The position numbers and the translations under genes are program-made. From NCBI GenBank assembly GCA_028023455.1, contig JAQFVV010012394.1, positions 27,607,010 to 27,671,009 of the forward strand: a DNA stretch of 64,000 nucleotides, written 5' to 3'. This DNA comes from Epiperipatus broadwayi (taxonomy: Eukaryota; Onychophora; Udeonychophora; Euonychophora; Peripatidae). Below, piece after piece: positions 23,931 through 35,190 of this stretch. Positions within the stretch are counted from its first letter, which is position 1; every line of letters starts with the position of its first letter. The notes beneath the pieces were generated by a model. It made no database searches, was not told the origin of the DNA, and saw nothing but the letters and a program-made list of their open reading frames with translations.

Positions 23931-26900
23931 ACATAATTTATTTGCTTTATAACTTATTGTTACATTAAATTTATGAAATATAAATTTATCTCAGTCTCCA
24001 TTCTTGCTCATTACTTTATGAATCACTAGTTAATTATCATGTGTTGGGGGTGGATGTCTCATGTTTTACTGCTTTGCTATTGTTTGGAACGTGAATAAAG
24101 AGATATCGAGTGTAACCTCAGGCATGCCATTCACAATGGGTTGACTTGGAAGCATGGGTAAGAGAGTTGAGGGAGGATCAGATGCAGGATATTACTCCCC
24201 TGACTTGGTCAGCTTTTTGTTCTCTGGCTCGGACTCTCAGTCTGTTGAGCAAATGTTAAAACCTGACCATTAAAATATTATCTACTATTGATTTATAAAA
24301 TTAATTGATGTTGTAATGGGCCATGTTTTAATCAGAAGCGAGGGTGAACACATCTCACTGTGATCAGATATAGGGTCATCAGGTAGGATGCTGTGAATGA
24401 TGCGATGAAGCATCTAATAGTATCTACTTCCAGTGGACTAGTTCTGTGTTTACACATTAAATTTAAATACAATTTGGGTTAGTTCATCCATACCTCACCC
24501 TTCCTTCCATTATGCCTCAGTATTTGAACTCAGAGAGAAATCTTCCTTCAGCTCTCTTCAGGGGTGAATTTACACTAGATGGCAACTGCCGCACCTCTAT
24601 ATAGATTTCAATTGATTTAAAGATCCATCCAATCATATTACTGTATCATTATATAAGAATGAAATGTGTATGTACATACTTGGTTAAAAGTTGATGAATG
24701 AATATATAAATGATTTTGATAAACTAGAGACCATTTTAATGTAAATCAAGTTGACATTTATTAAGTAGCAAAATGAAAAAAATGTAAATCTTTGTAACAT
24801 GATAAAATAATGTAATTGTGTGTGTCAAAAATGTATTTCTATCATATCAACAATTAAATATATTTGCTATGCCAAATCCTTACCCATGGCAGGGATACAT
24901 AACATGTCACTAATTATTTACAAAACAAATGAAATAATAATAAAAATCCATTATTAAATCGGCCATGAAAATGACTAGTTAATTTATAATATTGTACAAA
25001 TATATCCATGGTACCCTCATTGTTCAATTCCAATTATCAGTGTTCTATCTTCTTCGAGGACCCCCTATCTATGTACAGTTCCTAAGGTTGATAGGAAAGA
25101 ACATCCATACCAGAAGATTAGTCATTAATACCAAAAAATATAACAATTATTAGTTAACAATAACAAAAAACTTGAACTCTGTCCTGTAATAAGTGTATGT
25201 GCTTAATATGGAATAAAGTTGCTACAAAGAGAAAGCTGACCTAAACTTTATTTGACATAAATAAATTTTTTTATCTAACTTAATAATCCCCCCCCCTCAT
25301 TTTGTTGCTTTCACCTATAATGGACTCTTCTAAATTGCAGACATGTTTAAACTTCCAAGTGTGGAAATAAATAAAACTAGAAATTTTACAGACACATATA
25401 AAGAAAAATGTACATAATAAAATCAAAACTTTTATTAATTCATCTTGGTTGATGTTCATGAGTTTGGCAATAATGTCTTTTATGGATATAGTCTATCTCT
25501 TTGGATCACTCTCCAGTGGTAAATTGTTAATCAGTCACTAGAATTCCTCAGCAACATGCTTGAAACAATCTTGTTTGCCTTTCTGCAGTTGCTTTCCTTC
25601 TTGATCAAAATAGACTTTAGGCATTATACAGATAAATAGATTAAATCATTGTGCTTCCATGGTCAGGACAGTAGCACTCCAGTCCTATGGTAATATTAAT
25701 TTAGCCAAAATATATTGCACGACAGTTTACAAGATTTAATTTTTCTTGATTTGCTATTTGGCATTTAATGGCTTATATAATGAAAAATTACTTCATCATT
25801 TTATTTAAATGCTGGCAATGTTTTATTTTTTTCCCCTCCATGTTTGAATAATAGCGCAGTTTCTTAAATATTAATTTAAATTCAGTACCGCTATTTTGTT
25901 AAACCGCACGACTTTATCAAACTTTTCTCTATTTAAACATCCACTGTAATTTCTTATAATTTTGCACTACAAAAATTATACGGATAATTCGGAACATTGG
26001 AACAAGTCATCCATCTTCTCTTGCATTCAAACATTCGCATGTTGCTTTATACAGTTATTGGGTCATTTGAAAAATAACAAAAGATAATGGAAATAAACCG
26101 GAATTGCTTTTATGCCATGCTTAGTTTCCGATGTTTAGTATATTAGCCTTTCCATTTCCTTTGACATTGCTGCAGCTGTCTATTGTTGTATTATATTGGT
26201 TGTAGTTAAAAAATAAAATTACGTAACAGAAATTCTTTTATTTTTCACACTTGGTTACCTAGTGAGAGGCTTGACATTAGGTCATCATTATGTTTACGAA
26301 GTCTATATGTTAGTTCATGACATACAACACATTGATAATTAACTTATTGTTGGTATATATATAATCCTTTTATTGGGCTTTTATTTTTCATTAAATAAGA
26401 GAAATTAGTTCATTGTGACATTTAATTTTGCATTTAACAAAGCAAACACATTCATCGCATATATATATATGTATGTTTAAAAAAAAAGAATAGTGCATAT
26501 ACAACCACTTACTGGTCAAGCTTATGTTTTGAATGGGTTTGATTCGGTGGTGTGGATAAATAAAGGCTGGTTTCAATAGTATTGTAAGCTATCCTTACAA
26601 CGTATAATTTTAAACAACCTTTTTAATATTTGTAATTGACAAATTTGTTTTATAATTTTCATTATTTGTCTTTAAAATTTTTAAATATCATCTATTTGTT
26701 TTTTTAAAAAGTGAGGAGAGAGGGTGGGGGAAGATGATGATTTTGGAAGTGTTACTGATTTTGATCAAAACACTAATTATCACTACATTCAATATAAACT
26801 ACAAATCAAACCAACAAACACCTGTAGAGGTCTCTACTATCGGATTTTATACGCATATTATCGAGGTTATAGCCTCAGTAAATATTACTACGTAATCAAT

Positions 26901-27240
26901 GTGCGTTTAATAAATTTATAATTACAACTTTAAATCTAAATAATAATACACTGGCTGGTTTTGAAACAATAACAAATTACCCAAACAAAAAAAAAAGCTT
27001 AAAAAATTAAACTTATTTTTTATTGATTGGGATCCCCACTGCCTGGTTGATAGTTCTTTACTTTTTGACTTTACAAAAACTAAAAAATAAATAAATAAAA
27101 GGCATCATTGTCTCTTTCAATTTGAAGTAATTTTTTGGCAGCATAAATGGATAATGCAAACTACTCTAAACTTTCTTTTATCTTTCTTTTCTTCATCTAC
27201 GATGAAGAAAGTCAGGAGGTTTTTTATTTTATTTTAAATT
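23931..27240. other. Intron sequence, nothing recognised
   Basis: It is AT-rich with no long frame. One block near 24095 (GAGTGTAACCTCAGGCATG.CATTCA) resembles text at 43340 (GTATAACCTCAGAAATGTCATTCA), hinting at a low-copy repeat. No protein or RNA feature was found. Confidence 0.5.
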
Positions 27241-27261
27241 TAAAAACTAAAAAGAAAAGTA

Positions 27262-27346
27262 GTCAAGCGTTGGTGGCCTAGCGGTTAGCATAGTTGCCTT
27301 CCAAGCAGCCGGCATGGTTCACTTCCCGGTCAATGCTTTGACATAT
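27262..27346 (+). mobile_element. SINE-V, plus, with exact 13-bp target-site duplication
   Basis: GTCAAGCGTTGGTGGCCTAG to CAATGCTTTGACATAT. AAAAAGAAAAGTA occurs at 27249-27261 and 27347-27359. Only 111 bp separate it from the next SINE. Confidence 0.93.
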
Positions 27347-27457
27347 AAAAAGAAAAGTAATAAAACAATTTAAATGAATACATCCACATCTAATGTTTTC
27401 AGTTGCTTTTCAAATCAAAACATTTTAACAATATGATCAATGAAAAATACAAAATTT

Positions 27458-27548
27458 GTCAAGCGCTGGTGGCCGAGTGGTCAGCACAGCTGCCTTACAA
27501 GCAGTTGTCCCGGGTTCGCTTCCCGGCCGATGCTTTGACACATGAAAA
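27458..27548 (+). mobile_element. SINE-V, plus, best-preserved copy with tRNA fold
   Basis: A tRNA can be drawn from GCGCTGG to CCGATGC: acceptor stem of 7 pairs, T arm CCGGG-TTCGCTT-CCCGG, and anticodon arm GCTGC-CTTACAA-GCAGT. The loop CUUACAA puts UAC at the anticodon, so a tRNA-Val (UAC) origin is likely. Outside the acceptor stem, GTCAA and TTGAC extend the helix with a bulged T. The flanking AAAAATACAAAATTT (27443-27457 and after the A-tail) is the target-site duplication. Confidence 0.93.
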
Positions 27549-28079
27549 AAAAATACAAAATTTATTTTCAAATTAATTCCTAACAAGTTAAAGAAGAAAA
27601 AAAATTATGCTAATGCACAGAGGTAGAAAAATGTTGCTTTCTTTTGATCTTTCAGTTTTCTATTGCATTTCTCAAAACTCTTTATCTTGATTTTAGGTAC
27701 ATAAAGTAAGTTGAATCTTAAATTTATTTATTATCTCAGAATAATTTGATGTAAATGCAGTGTTTTAAAGAAAGAGCTGACTAGATCAGGACCAAGTTAT
27801 CTCTGAACTCTCAGAATCTAATAAAATGTACAAATCAAATTTTAGTACTATTGTTGTTTCAGTGATACACTGAGATACTCAGGCACGTGTATAAATATAT
27901 AGTTTTCATCTGGGATTAAAAAACAAACTAATCATGTGGAAAAATATTGAATCAGGACCATGATTTATCAATGAGATATACAAAATGGGGCAATTAAAAA
28001 ATGTTTTTTCACCACTTCTATGCTACTTACTATATGCTTTAGTAATTAATAGATGCCAGACGATAATGCATAATAAATC

Positions 28080-28335
28080 TCTATATCGAGTTGTCCCCCA
28101 AAATCACCAGAATAGTTTAAAGTTCACGGTTTTCCTTAGTAACGAGCTTGAGATTTTGAAATAGTGCACTTGGACCTTTAGGATTTAATGCACATTGTTT
28201 CTAGTAGCCACTATTTACCTCTTTTTTTACTAGGAAGCTATCAGTTCAAATTGAAAAACGTAAATGTTTTCAATCTAAGCCAACTTGCATGTATAGTCAT
28301 ATAGCATCTATATATTATGGGATCTTAAAACAACT
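28080..28335 (+). repeat. Family C-related fragment
   Basis: GTGCACTTGGACCTTTAGGA, TTCTAGTAGCCACTATTTA and AGCTATCAGTTCAAATTGAA follow the same order as 63042-63145 in the 62.9-kb copy. It is diverged but clearly collinear. Confidence 0.65.
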
Positions 28336-29204
28336 ACATGCATCTCTAGCCTGCAGATTAAAAAAAAAAAGTATTATTTCAGGAATACAGAAAGCATATA
28401 ATAGAAACAGAAAAAAATGATACACACGTGAATGATTTTGTAGAGAATTTGTTTTCCGAAAAATCCTGACATAACTAAGTGAAAAAAGAGAATTATTTTT
28501 ATTTACCATCTAGAAAATTCATACCGAAACTAATTCAAATTATGGACAATTTCACCATAGAGTCAGGTCTTGCGTTTAATTTAAATGTCTCAAATTGAAG
28601 TAGCAATAATTACTAATTAAAATTATTATATTTAAGTAATAAATACGAAATAGTATATTGTTCAAGGAGTCATGTGACAATCAAGTGCTAGAAGTGACAG
28701 ATTGAACTTCGATAAGAAAACCTTCAATTCCCAAATTATCCACCGCTACATTAAACTATACAGAACATATAGATTTCGGGAAGCCATGTGTAAGTGGTTA
28801 GACTTTGATATGGGAATCTGTAGCTTTCAAAATCATCAATCTACTGCTGAATTAAACTACATAAAACATTTATAATTTGAGTACTAATTAATATTTAGAT
28901 CAGTGCTTATAGTTATTAACAAATTTATATGCGTCAAAATTTCAAAAACATTTCTAAATCTAAGCAATATCAAGTTTCATATCAATATTGAAACTATAGG
29001 TATGTACCACTAGATTCTTTTATAATATTAATTTTGCAAATACAGTAGATATTTTTAATTTAATCTTTAGGCGATCTTTTTTTTTCCACTGGAATAATTT
29101 TTGCGTAGAGTATCAATAAAAGTAGAATATCATCAAAACATGGGATAGGTGAAACAATCAATCTGTTATTTTTTTGATCGTAAGAATTTAATATAAGGGA
29201 TTTG

Positions 29205-29385
29205 GAAACAGACTTTCAAGCCCCCTTCAGCTATCCATTCTATCACATATAACATACACATGACCACACACATGAAAAAGATTAATGATTTCCAGTGTAT
29301 GTATTTCGTGTTGAACCAGCAATCATCAGTTGGTCCAGATCATCATAGAATGAATAGCTCAAAAGAGCATAAAAGTCTGTTTTCA
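29205..29385 (-). mobile_element. Hammerhead repeat (family B), old copy
   Basis: It has the same block order as the copies at 34.3 and 34.8 kb: a GATTTGGAA...TTTCAAGCCCCCTTCAGC tRNA-like block, CATGACCACACACATG, then a hammerhead core. It is more diverged and lies ~180 bp below BHMT exon GGCCGFEP, in the 19-kb intron. Confidence 0.7.
29291..29334 (-). ncRNA. Hammerhead ribozyme remnant
   Basis: Minus strand: ACCAA-CUGAUGA-(stem II, UUGCUGGUUCAACAC)-GAAA-UACAUACAC-UGG. CUGAUGA and GAAA are intact. Stem II is weakened, and the base before the cleavage position is C rather than U, so cleavage is unlikely. It is recognisable mainly through the intact copy at 34498-34541. Confidence 0.55.
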
Positions 29386-29560
29386 AATCCCCTATATTAT
29401 ATTCAACCTCCAAGTATATGAATTGTGTTTGGACTTCAAAAAGATCTTAAGAATAGGAAGTATGTTTCAATAAACTCAAAATTCATATAAAATATAAATT
29501 AGAATTACTATATTTTATGTTTATTAATGGATATTTTAAAATAAATTGAAATGCGTTTAC

Positions 29561-29789
29561 CTAGCTCGAACCCATGGCTTGGTGTGAATCTTCAAACCAG
29601 CTCCCCACAAGTCATGTTTCTGACTGCCTTCAGGAAGGTGCTTTTTTTCTCTGCATAACTCTTCGGCGATTGCTCGAATATGATAAGGTTCAAATCCACA
29701 ACATCCACCAATATATCTCACCCCTAGTTCATAAGCCTCTCTAGCATATTTATGCACATCCCACCGTGTTATAATGCGAGGTTCTAAAC
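29561..29789 (-). CDS. BHMT: BHMT exon with GGCCGFEP zinc-ligand motif
   Basis: The exon encodes [20 protein letters not shown], then [20 protein letters not shown] and KPWVRAR. The paired cysteines of GGCC are the second and third zinc ligands, completing the Cys3 metal site with NCHFDP of the previous exon. The acceptor is TTTGTAG before GTTTAGAA and the donor is CTAG|GTAAAC. The last codon is split AG|A, giving R-A-S across a 19.2-kb intron. Confidence 0.94.
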
Positions 29790-29885
29790 CTACAAATTTT
29801 AATATTTGTGATTATTGATATAAAAAAAAAGTTTTATAGTCAAGGAAATAGATGAATACTTTATATATAAATGACATTAACTTAC

Positions 29886-30068
29886 CAAATGGAAATTCTG
29901 GTAAATCAATGAATCCTTGTTTGCCTGCATCTGGTACATGAAAAGCTATAGGTTGACTCATGAGGTAAGCTTTGACTTTAGCTGCTTCTAAAGCCTTTTT
30001 CATCAATTTCAGAGCACGGAGTACAGTAGGTGGATCAAAATGGCAATTAATGCCAACGACGTTTGCAC
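29886..30068 (-). CDS. BHMT: BHMT exon with NCHFDP zinc-ligand motif
   Basis: The exon encodes [20 protein letters not shown] through LPEFPFG. The cysteine in INCHFDP is the first of three zinc ligands in the homocysteine methyltransferase family. [13 protein letters not shown] is a near-invariant BHMT signature. The acceptor is TGTAAG before GTGCAAAC and the donor is TTTG|GTAAGT. The glycine codon at the next junction is split G|GT. It is separated from the next exon by only 96 bp. Confidence 0.94.
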
Positions 30069-31005
30069 CTTACAAAAATAAAAGCAAACCATGAATTAAC
30101 AATGACAGATTGATAACAGCTTGTAATTATATACAATCAACACTATTTTATATATCACATTTCAATTTACCAAAATTATTTTTTTCTTATATATTATTGC
30201 TAAACTAGGACCAATACATAATTTTTTTTTTATTTAAAGAAAGTTTAAACAAACAAGCCAATCAAATCATCAGAAATATTATTTGCACATATCATCTTTG
30301 ACATCACTCATAAAATAACCAACCAATCAGCTCTTCCAAGACAATTGCTTCAACACCACTCAACAGCTGATTGTGAGTCCACTACTAGTATTTCAATATA
30401 ATGCTCCCCCCCCCCATAAATATGAAGCCTAAAACCAATTACATTTTAAAGCAGAAATAATCATGGCGCATATTAAACATTACAGCAAAATTGATCAGTC
30501 ATGGGCTTGACCTTTATTTGCAAAGAGCTGTAAATTAGATTGTTAAAACTAGGAGTGAGTTATCAGCCAGATGATGTAAAATGTAGCCACAAAATAATTG
30601 TCATAGAAGAGCTGATTAATCATAATATCAAAGGTGGTAAGGGTATATGATTGGCAATTTGATTGGTTGGTTTGTTTAAACTATATCATATTTGAAAATG
30701 CTCTCTATAACGAATATTTTGTATTGTCCAATCTCTAAAATTGTAAGCTATGCAACAATAAAGGCTACTAAAATAAATAGAAGTTCTCACCTTCTTCAGT
30801 ATTTAGATTTTCAACACTAATTCAAAACAGAAATTTCGGAAAAATATATTTAACTTGCTTTATTTACACATATAAAGATTAAATTATATAGATCTATTGA
30901 GTGAATAGTTCCTTTTATAAATACATTTAGGAAATTTAGATTCATTTAAACATCTTTTCTATTATTAATGTAATTAATTTAATATATGAGGTAAATAATA
31001 ATATG
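30069..31005. other. Intron sequence, nothing recognised
   Basis: AT-rich, with poly-C at 30410. No repeat shared with other parts of the window was seen. Confidence 0.5.
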
Positions 31006-31337
31006 AAAGTGCTTTTGAAGTAATAGGTTATATTAATGGATATTGTTCTCTATAGAACAGTGATGGTGAACCTATGACCCACTGATCAGATACTGACCCA
31101 TGCAGGCTTTTTAAATGCCCCATGCATTAATTTTTATAAACTTATTTTTTATATCATAAAAGAGAAATATCAAAGTGCTTTTGAAGTAATAGATTGTATT
31201 AATGGATATTGTTCTCTATAGAACAGTGATGGTAAACCTATGACTCACTGGTCAGACACTGACATACACAGGCTTTTTAAATGACCCATGCATTGATTTT
31301 TATAAACTTATTTTTTATATCATAAAAGAGAGAACAG
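31006..31337 (+). repeat. 166-bp tandem duplication containing a hAT 5' end
   Basis: Two copies (31006 and 31172 starts) both contain TGTTCTCTATAGAACAGTGATGG. CAGTGATGG at 31058 and 31224 is the start of a hAT-type terminal inverted repeat. The copies differ at ~10% of sites, so the duplication is not recent. Confidence 0.85.
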
Positions 31338-31767
31338 ACAATCAAAAATATTAAAAAAATGAAGTATATATATCTAATGTCGAATTTATAAAAAAAATAT
31401 TTCCAAGTGGACATTGGCTAGCTAATTTTCTATTGTATCACTGCACCTGTGTATGACTACATGGTCATAAAACATCATGTTAAATCCTTTTGTCACAAAG
31501 CATGTATGATTCATGACAGTTAGTCATAAACTTGATGTGCATACATATTCGTTGCATTGTAGAATGGGGATATGTACCAGCTCAGGGATGTAATAGTGCT
31601 GAACTAAATAGCAGTCTTGACGTACATGTCTACCAGTGTTTAATAATTTAATATTATTATTAAAGTTTCTCATCTACATATGTATGTATATCAAGTACGT
31701 TAATAAGAATTTTTTTCTCAAATTATTGTATTCTAAATATAAATATTTTTAGTTGTAGCCCTGTACT

Positions 31768-33010
31768 ATGTTGACAGTTAAAAAAATAAAAACTAATGAT
31801 ACAAGTTCCAGACCATATCAAACAGAATTGTTTGATAAATATGGTGTGATTGAAAAAAATAAAACTACTGTGTGTGTAATTTGTAACGAAAAAGTCACTT
31901 CACGTACATACAATGTAAAAAGACATTTTGAAAAGTTGCATTCTAATCTCAGCCTTTCAACAGATGAAGAAAAAAGAACATATTTTTTACAAAAGAAAAA
32001 AGAGAATCATTCACAGACCAATGTAGTAAAAACTTTTTTGATTCCAAAAAATAACATTACAGCTGTTAGTTTTCAAGATGCCCATTGCATTGTTTGCCAC
32101 AGGAAACATCTTTCAGAAGGAGAGTTTGTAAAACAAGCATTTTTAGAATATAGTGCTACGTTGTTTGCAGATTTTAAAGAAAAAGACTTGATTATAAAGC
32201 ATATAAATGAGTTACCAATAAGTTGCAATACAATTAAAGATCGAGTAATAGAATTTGAAACAAATATTTGTTCACAAATACATAATGACTTAAATTATGC
32301 AGAAATGTATTCAATTGCTTTAGATGAGAGTAATGATGTAAATGGTTATGCACAATTAGCAGTTTTTGCTCGATATAAATCAGGCAGTATAATGAAAGAA
32401 GAGCTAATGAAACTAACAATGTTGAAAAGAAAGTGTACCGGTCTTGATATTTTTAAAGAATTTGATATTGTATTTAAAGAAATGGATATTGACCTACAGA
32501 AAATTATTTCTGTAACAACAGACAGTACACTCAATACGATGGGGGAAAACACTGGTTTTATCCAGTATCTTAAGCAAAATATTACACATTCTCTGATTGA
32601 ATTTCATTGTATAATACACCAGCAAGTTCTATGTGCGAAGCAAGGTTTAAAAACAGTTTCCAATGTAATGCCAGTTGTAATAAAAGTCATCAACTTTATA
32701 AATGCAAGAGGCCTTAATAAACGACAATTTGCACAATTATTAGACGAAATTGAGTGCCAGTATTCAGGGATGTTGACATACAATAATGTTTGATGGCTCA
32801 GTTGCGGTCAAGTTCTTAATCAGTTTGTCATTTTATTAGAAGAAATTAAGCTCTTTTTGAATGAAAGAAAAAAACAATAGTTTTGGCGAATTTTCAAATA
32901 TAGATTGGTTAAATGATTTAATATTTTTATACAACATCACTCAGCATTTCAATGAACTGAATAAAAAACTTCAAGGAAATGGTGTTTTAATGATGTTCAA
33001 AAATATAAGA
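31768..33010 (+). pseudogene. hAT transposase (ZBED/GTF2IRD2-type), 3'-truncated
   Basis: An open frame of 341 codons (31768-32793) begins with a BED zinc finger, CVICNEKVTSRTYNVKRHFE followed by KLH. It continues into the RNase-H-like DDE domain: YSIALDESNDVNGYAQLAVF with the first Asp, then VTTDSTLNTMGENTGFIQYL and FHCIIHQQVLCAK. At 32791 a TGA replaces the Arg codon expected in V-R-W-L-S, consistent with CGA to TGA decay. Beyond it, shifted frames read WLSCGQVLNQFVILLEEIK and HFNELNKKLQGNGVL. Homology ends near 33010; the catalytic Glu region and dimerisation domain are absent. Domesticated genes of this type exist, but the truncation and stops favour a dead transposon. Confidence 0.85.
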
Positions 33011-33033
33011 CTTTTGCTCTGAACCCTATTCTT

Positions 33034-33182
33034 TTCATAGATCAATTAAGCGTTAATTCATTCACCAGGTGTCTTTTGTATCAGTATATAGAAGGTTATT
33101 AATTTTTAATATCTTTCTATATATATACTGCAACAAAACATACTCTGATGAATGAATAAATATTCAATTGATCTATGAGATG
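33034..33182. repeat. Palindrome with ~65-bp arms abutting the hAT break
   Basis: TCATAGATCAATTAAGCG...TTCATTCA pairs with TGAATGAATAAATATTCAAT and TGATCTATGA. AGTATATAGAAGG pairs with CTTTCTATATATATACT. It lies exactly where hAT homology stops. 33.18-34.34 kb beyond has no recognised gene. Confidence 0.75.
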
Positions 33183-34394
33183 AATATGTTCAAGAATATC
33201 TTTAATATGCTCATGCAGTTGGTAAATGTCAGACTATCAAGTGTATGGTCCTTGGATTGAATCCAATTCTACTGATTATATTGTTCAAACGTCTTATGAA
33301 ACCCTAAGCAATAAAGACAAATTGATTATTTTTTTTATGATTCTGGAATACAAAGTCCTTGATTCCAGTTCCAGAACATCCAGTACTCACCTTCTTATGA
33401 ACTTCCAAGCAATAAGACTATTTGATTATTTTAATCATTAATATAATATATGGATTTCACTTTTTATTCAGATTACAAAATTCCCATATGCTACTATCTT
33501 CATTAATATTCTTATTCATCCTTCTTCAACTTGCTTTCCACTATCTTATCCTTAGATGTATGTTTAACTGTGATTCTATTTATACCTTTTGCAAGAGGAA
33601 TTCTGAAAAGACATGTATGCACATCACACAGCTGTGGTTAACAATCTCTGCTATTATTCACACTAATCCAGTTCTATATTAATTATAAGCATTATATTTT
33701 GTTTATTACTTTTTATTTATTTACTTTGTACATTATTTCTTGTGTATCTTTCATAGTTTGACTACTCATTTAAATAGTTGAAAGAAATCTCAAGAAATAG
33801 CCGGTTGAGCAGTCAAAACTATCACCTAATCTGGAAGGATGGAATAATAAAATATTGTATTTGCATTACATATCCAAGAGTATTTGGTACTATTTATCTA
33901 TATTAGTAATAACACTTCCTCTAATTTGCAACTTTATGTGGTAAGAACAAACTTATGGACAATAATCCATTTTTATACATAAACCTTTTTGATTCTAATA
34001 TGAATATTTTTTAAGATAGGATATTTATACATATTAGTGAAACAGTATATTCTTACTCTCATATCTGTTTTACCTATTTTTCTCCATAGCTCTATCTACG
34101 CCAGATTTAAACCTGTCATGAGTACATATATATGGACATTAACACAGTTATATGTATCACCACACACAAACACACACACACACATATATATATAATAAAT
34201 AGCTATACTATCATATATATTACAGCAGATATAATTTATTTTAAAATCAAATCTTTTTGAATTATACTTTGTTTTCATTTTTATATTTAATATCGCATGT
34301 ATAAATGTGTAATTTACATAATACTGTGATATATATATATATATAAATATTTGAAACCAGGCACTCTTCACAAACCTGGGAGCTTAATTGTAAG

Positions 34395-34455
34395 TATAGA
34401 GGATTTGAACTCAGATTTTCAAGCACCCTTCAACTATCCACACTATCTCATACAA
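34395..34455 (-). promoter_or_regulatory. tRNA-like block with A and B boxes (family B)
   Basis: Minus strand: TAGTGTGGATAGTTG (34445-34431) fits an A box, and GAGTTCAAATCC (34412-34401) fits a B box (GGTTCGANTCC) with two changes. Spacing is tRNA-like. It is ~45 nt downstream of the hammerhead on the same strand. An internal Pol III promoter is inferred. The same block occurs at 34871-34931. Confidence 0.55.
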
Positions 34456-34497
34456 CTGATACACATGACCACACACATGTAGAAAAGATTAATAATC

Positions 34498-34541
34498 ACC
34501 AATATACGTATTTCGTGCTAAACCAGCACTCATCAGTTGGT
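34498..34541 (-). ncRNA. Hammerhead ribozyme, canonical core
   Basis: Minus strand: stem I 5' ACCAA, then CUGAUGA (C3-A9), then stem II GUGCU-GGUUU-AGCAC with a G-C first pair, then GAAA. Next is a very short stem III, AUACGUAU, then H17 = A and stem I 3' UUGGU. All invariant core positions fit, and stem I has 5 Watson-Crick pairs. Cleavage would fall 3' of the base at 34503. Stem III is minimal, as in hammerheads described from Penelope-like elements and metazoan retrozymes, which often act as dimers. Confidence 0.8.
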
Positions 34542-34821
34542 CCAGACTATCATCTCTCACACACATATATAATCAATGCTCAGTTTATATTAAGATAGCA
34601 AATCTTCATACTTTAATGGAAAGGCTTCAATCCACTACAACCTCCAACTTTTCAGCCATCCATATCATTGAAAATCTGATGATGAAAACTCAAATCCCAT
34701 ACTGATGCTAATATTATTGCCATGCCCATGTTGACCTGAAGTCACTCTGACCCCTCATGTATAGGACAGTAGCCATTAAATACATATAAGAGGGATGTAC
34801 AGGATAGAAGCTTAATATGTA

Positions 34822-35190
34822 AATATTTGAAACCAGGCACTCTTCACAAACCTGGGAGCTTAATTGTAAGTATAGAGGATTTGAACTCAGATTTTCAAGC
34901 ACCCTTCAACTATCCACACTATCTCATACAACTGATACACATGACCACACACATGTAGAAAAGTATGAAGATTTGCTATCTTAATATAAACTGAGCATTG
35001 ATTATATATATGTGTGAGAGATGATAGTCTGGACCAACTGATGAATGCTGGTTTAGCACGAAATATGTATATTGGTGATTATTGATCTTTTCTACATGTG
35101 TGTGGTCATGTGTATCAGTTGTATGAGATAGTGTGGATAGTTGAAGGGTTCTTGAAAATCTGAGTTCAAATCCTCTATACTTATATATAT
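34822..35190. mobile_element. Hammerhead repeat (family B), inverted composite copy
   Basis: The left part (34822-34962) is a near-identical direct repeat of 34346-34482. From 34966 the orientation flips: 34966-35085 carries the hammerhead part on the plus strand, and 35086-35190 repeats the tRNA-like tail in reverse. The unit is therefore a palindrome with two outward tRNA-like blocks (34871-34931 minus, 35105-35170 plus). Confidence 0.8.
35033..35076 (+). ncRNA. Hammerhead ribozyme, near-canonical copy
   Basis: ACCAA (35033-35037), CUGAUGA (35038-35044), AUGCU-GGUUU-AGCAC, GAAA (35060-35063), UAUGUAU, A, UUGGU (35072-35076). It differs from the 34.5-kb copy by an A for G at the first stem II pair (A-C mismatch) and one stem III change. 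Cleavage is predicted after A35071. Confidence 0.7.

Larger units (their letters stand above)
34346..34618 (-). mobile_element. Hammerhead repeat (family B), best copy
   Basis: On the minus strand the order is an AT/GT-rich leader, the hammerhead (34541-34498), then the tRNA-like block (34455-34395) and the tail to AATATTTAT. The segment 34346-34482 recurs as a direct repeat at 34822-34962. The segment 34483-34613 recurs inverted at 34963-35085. It has no protein-coding capacity. Confidence 0.8.

Noticed and set aside
31768-32793. 341-codon frame as a host ZBED-type gene
   Set aside because: The DDE domain is cut off, followed by stops and frameshifts with continuing homology, and it lies next to a hAT terminus; a dead transposon is the better reading.
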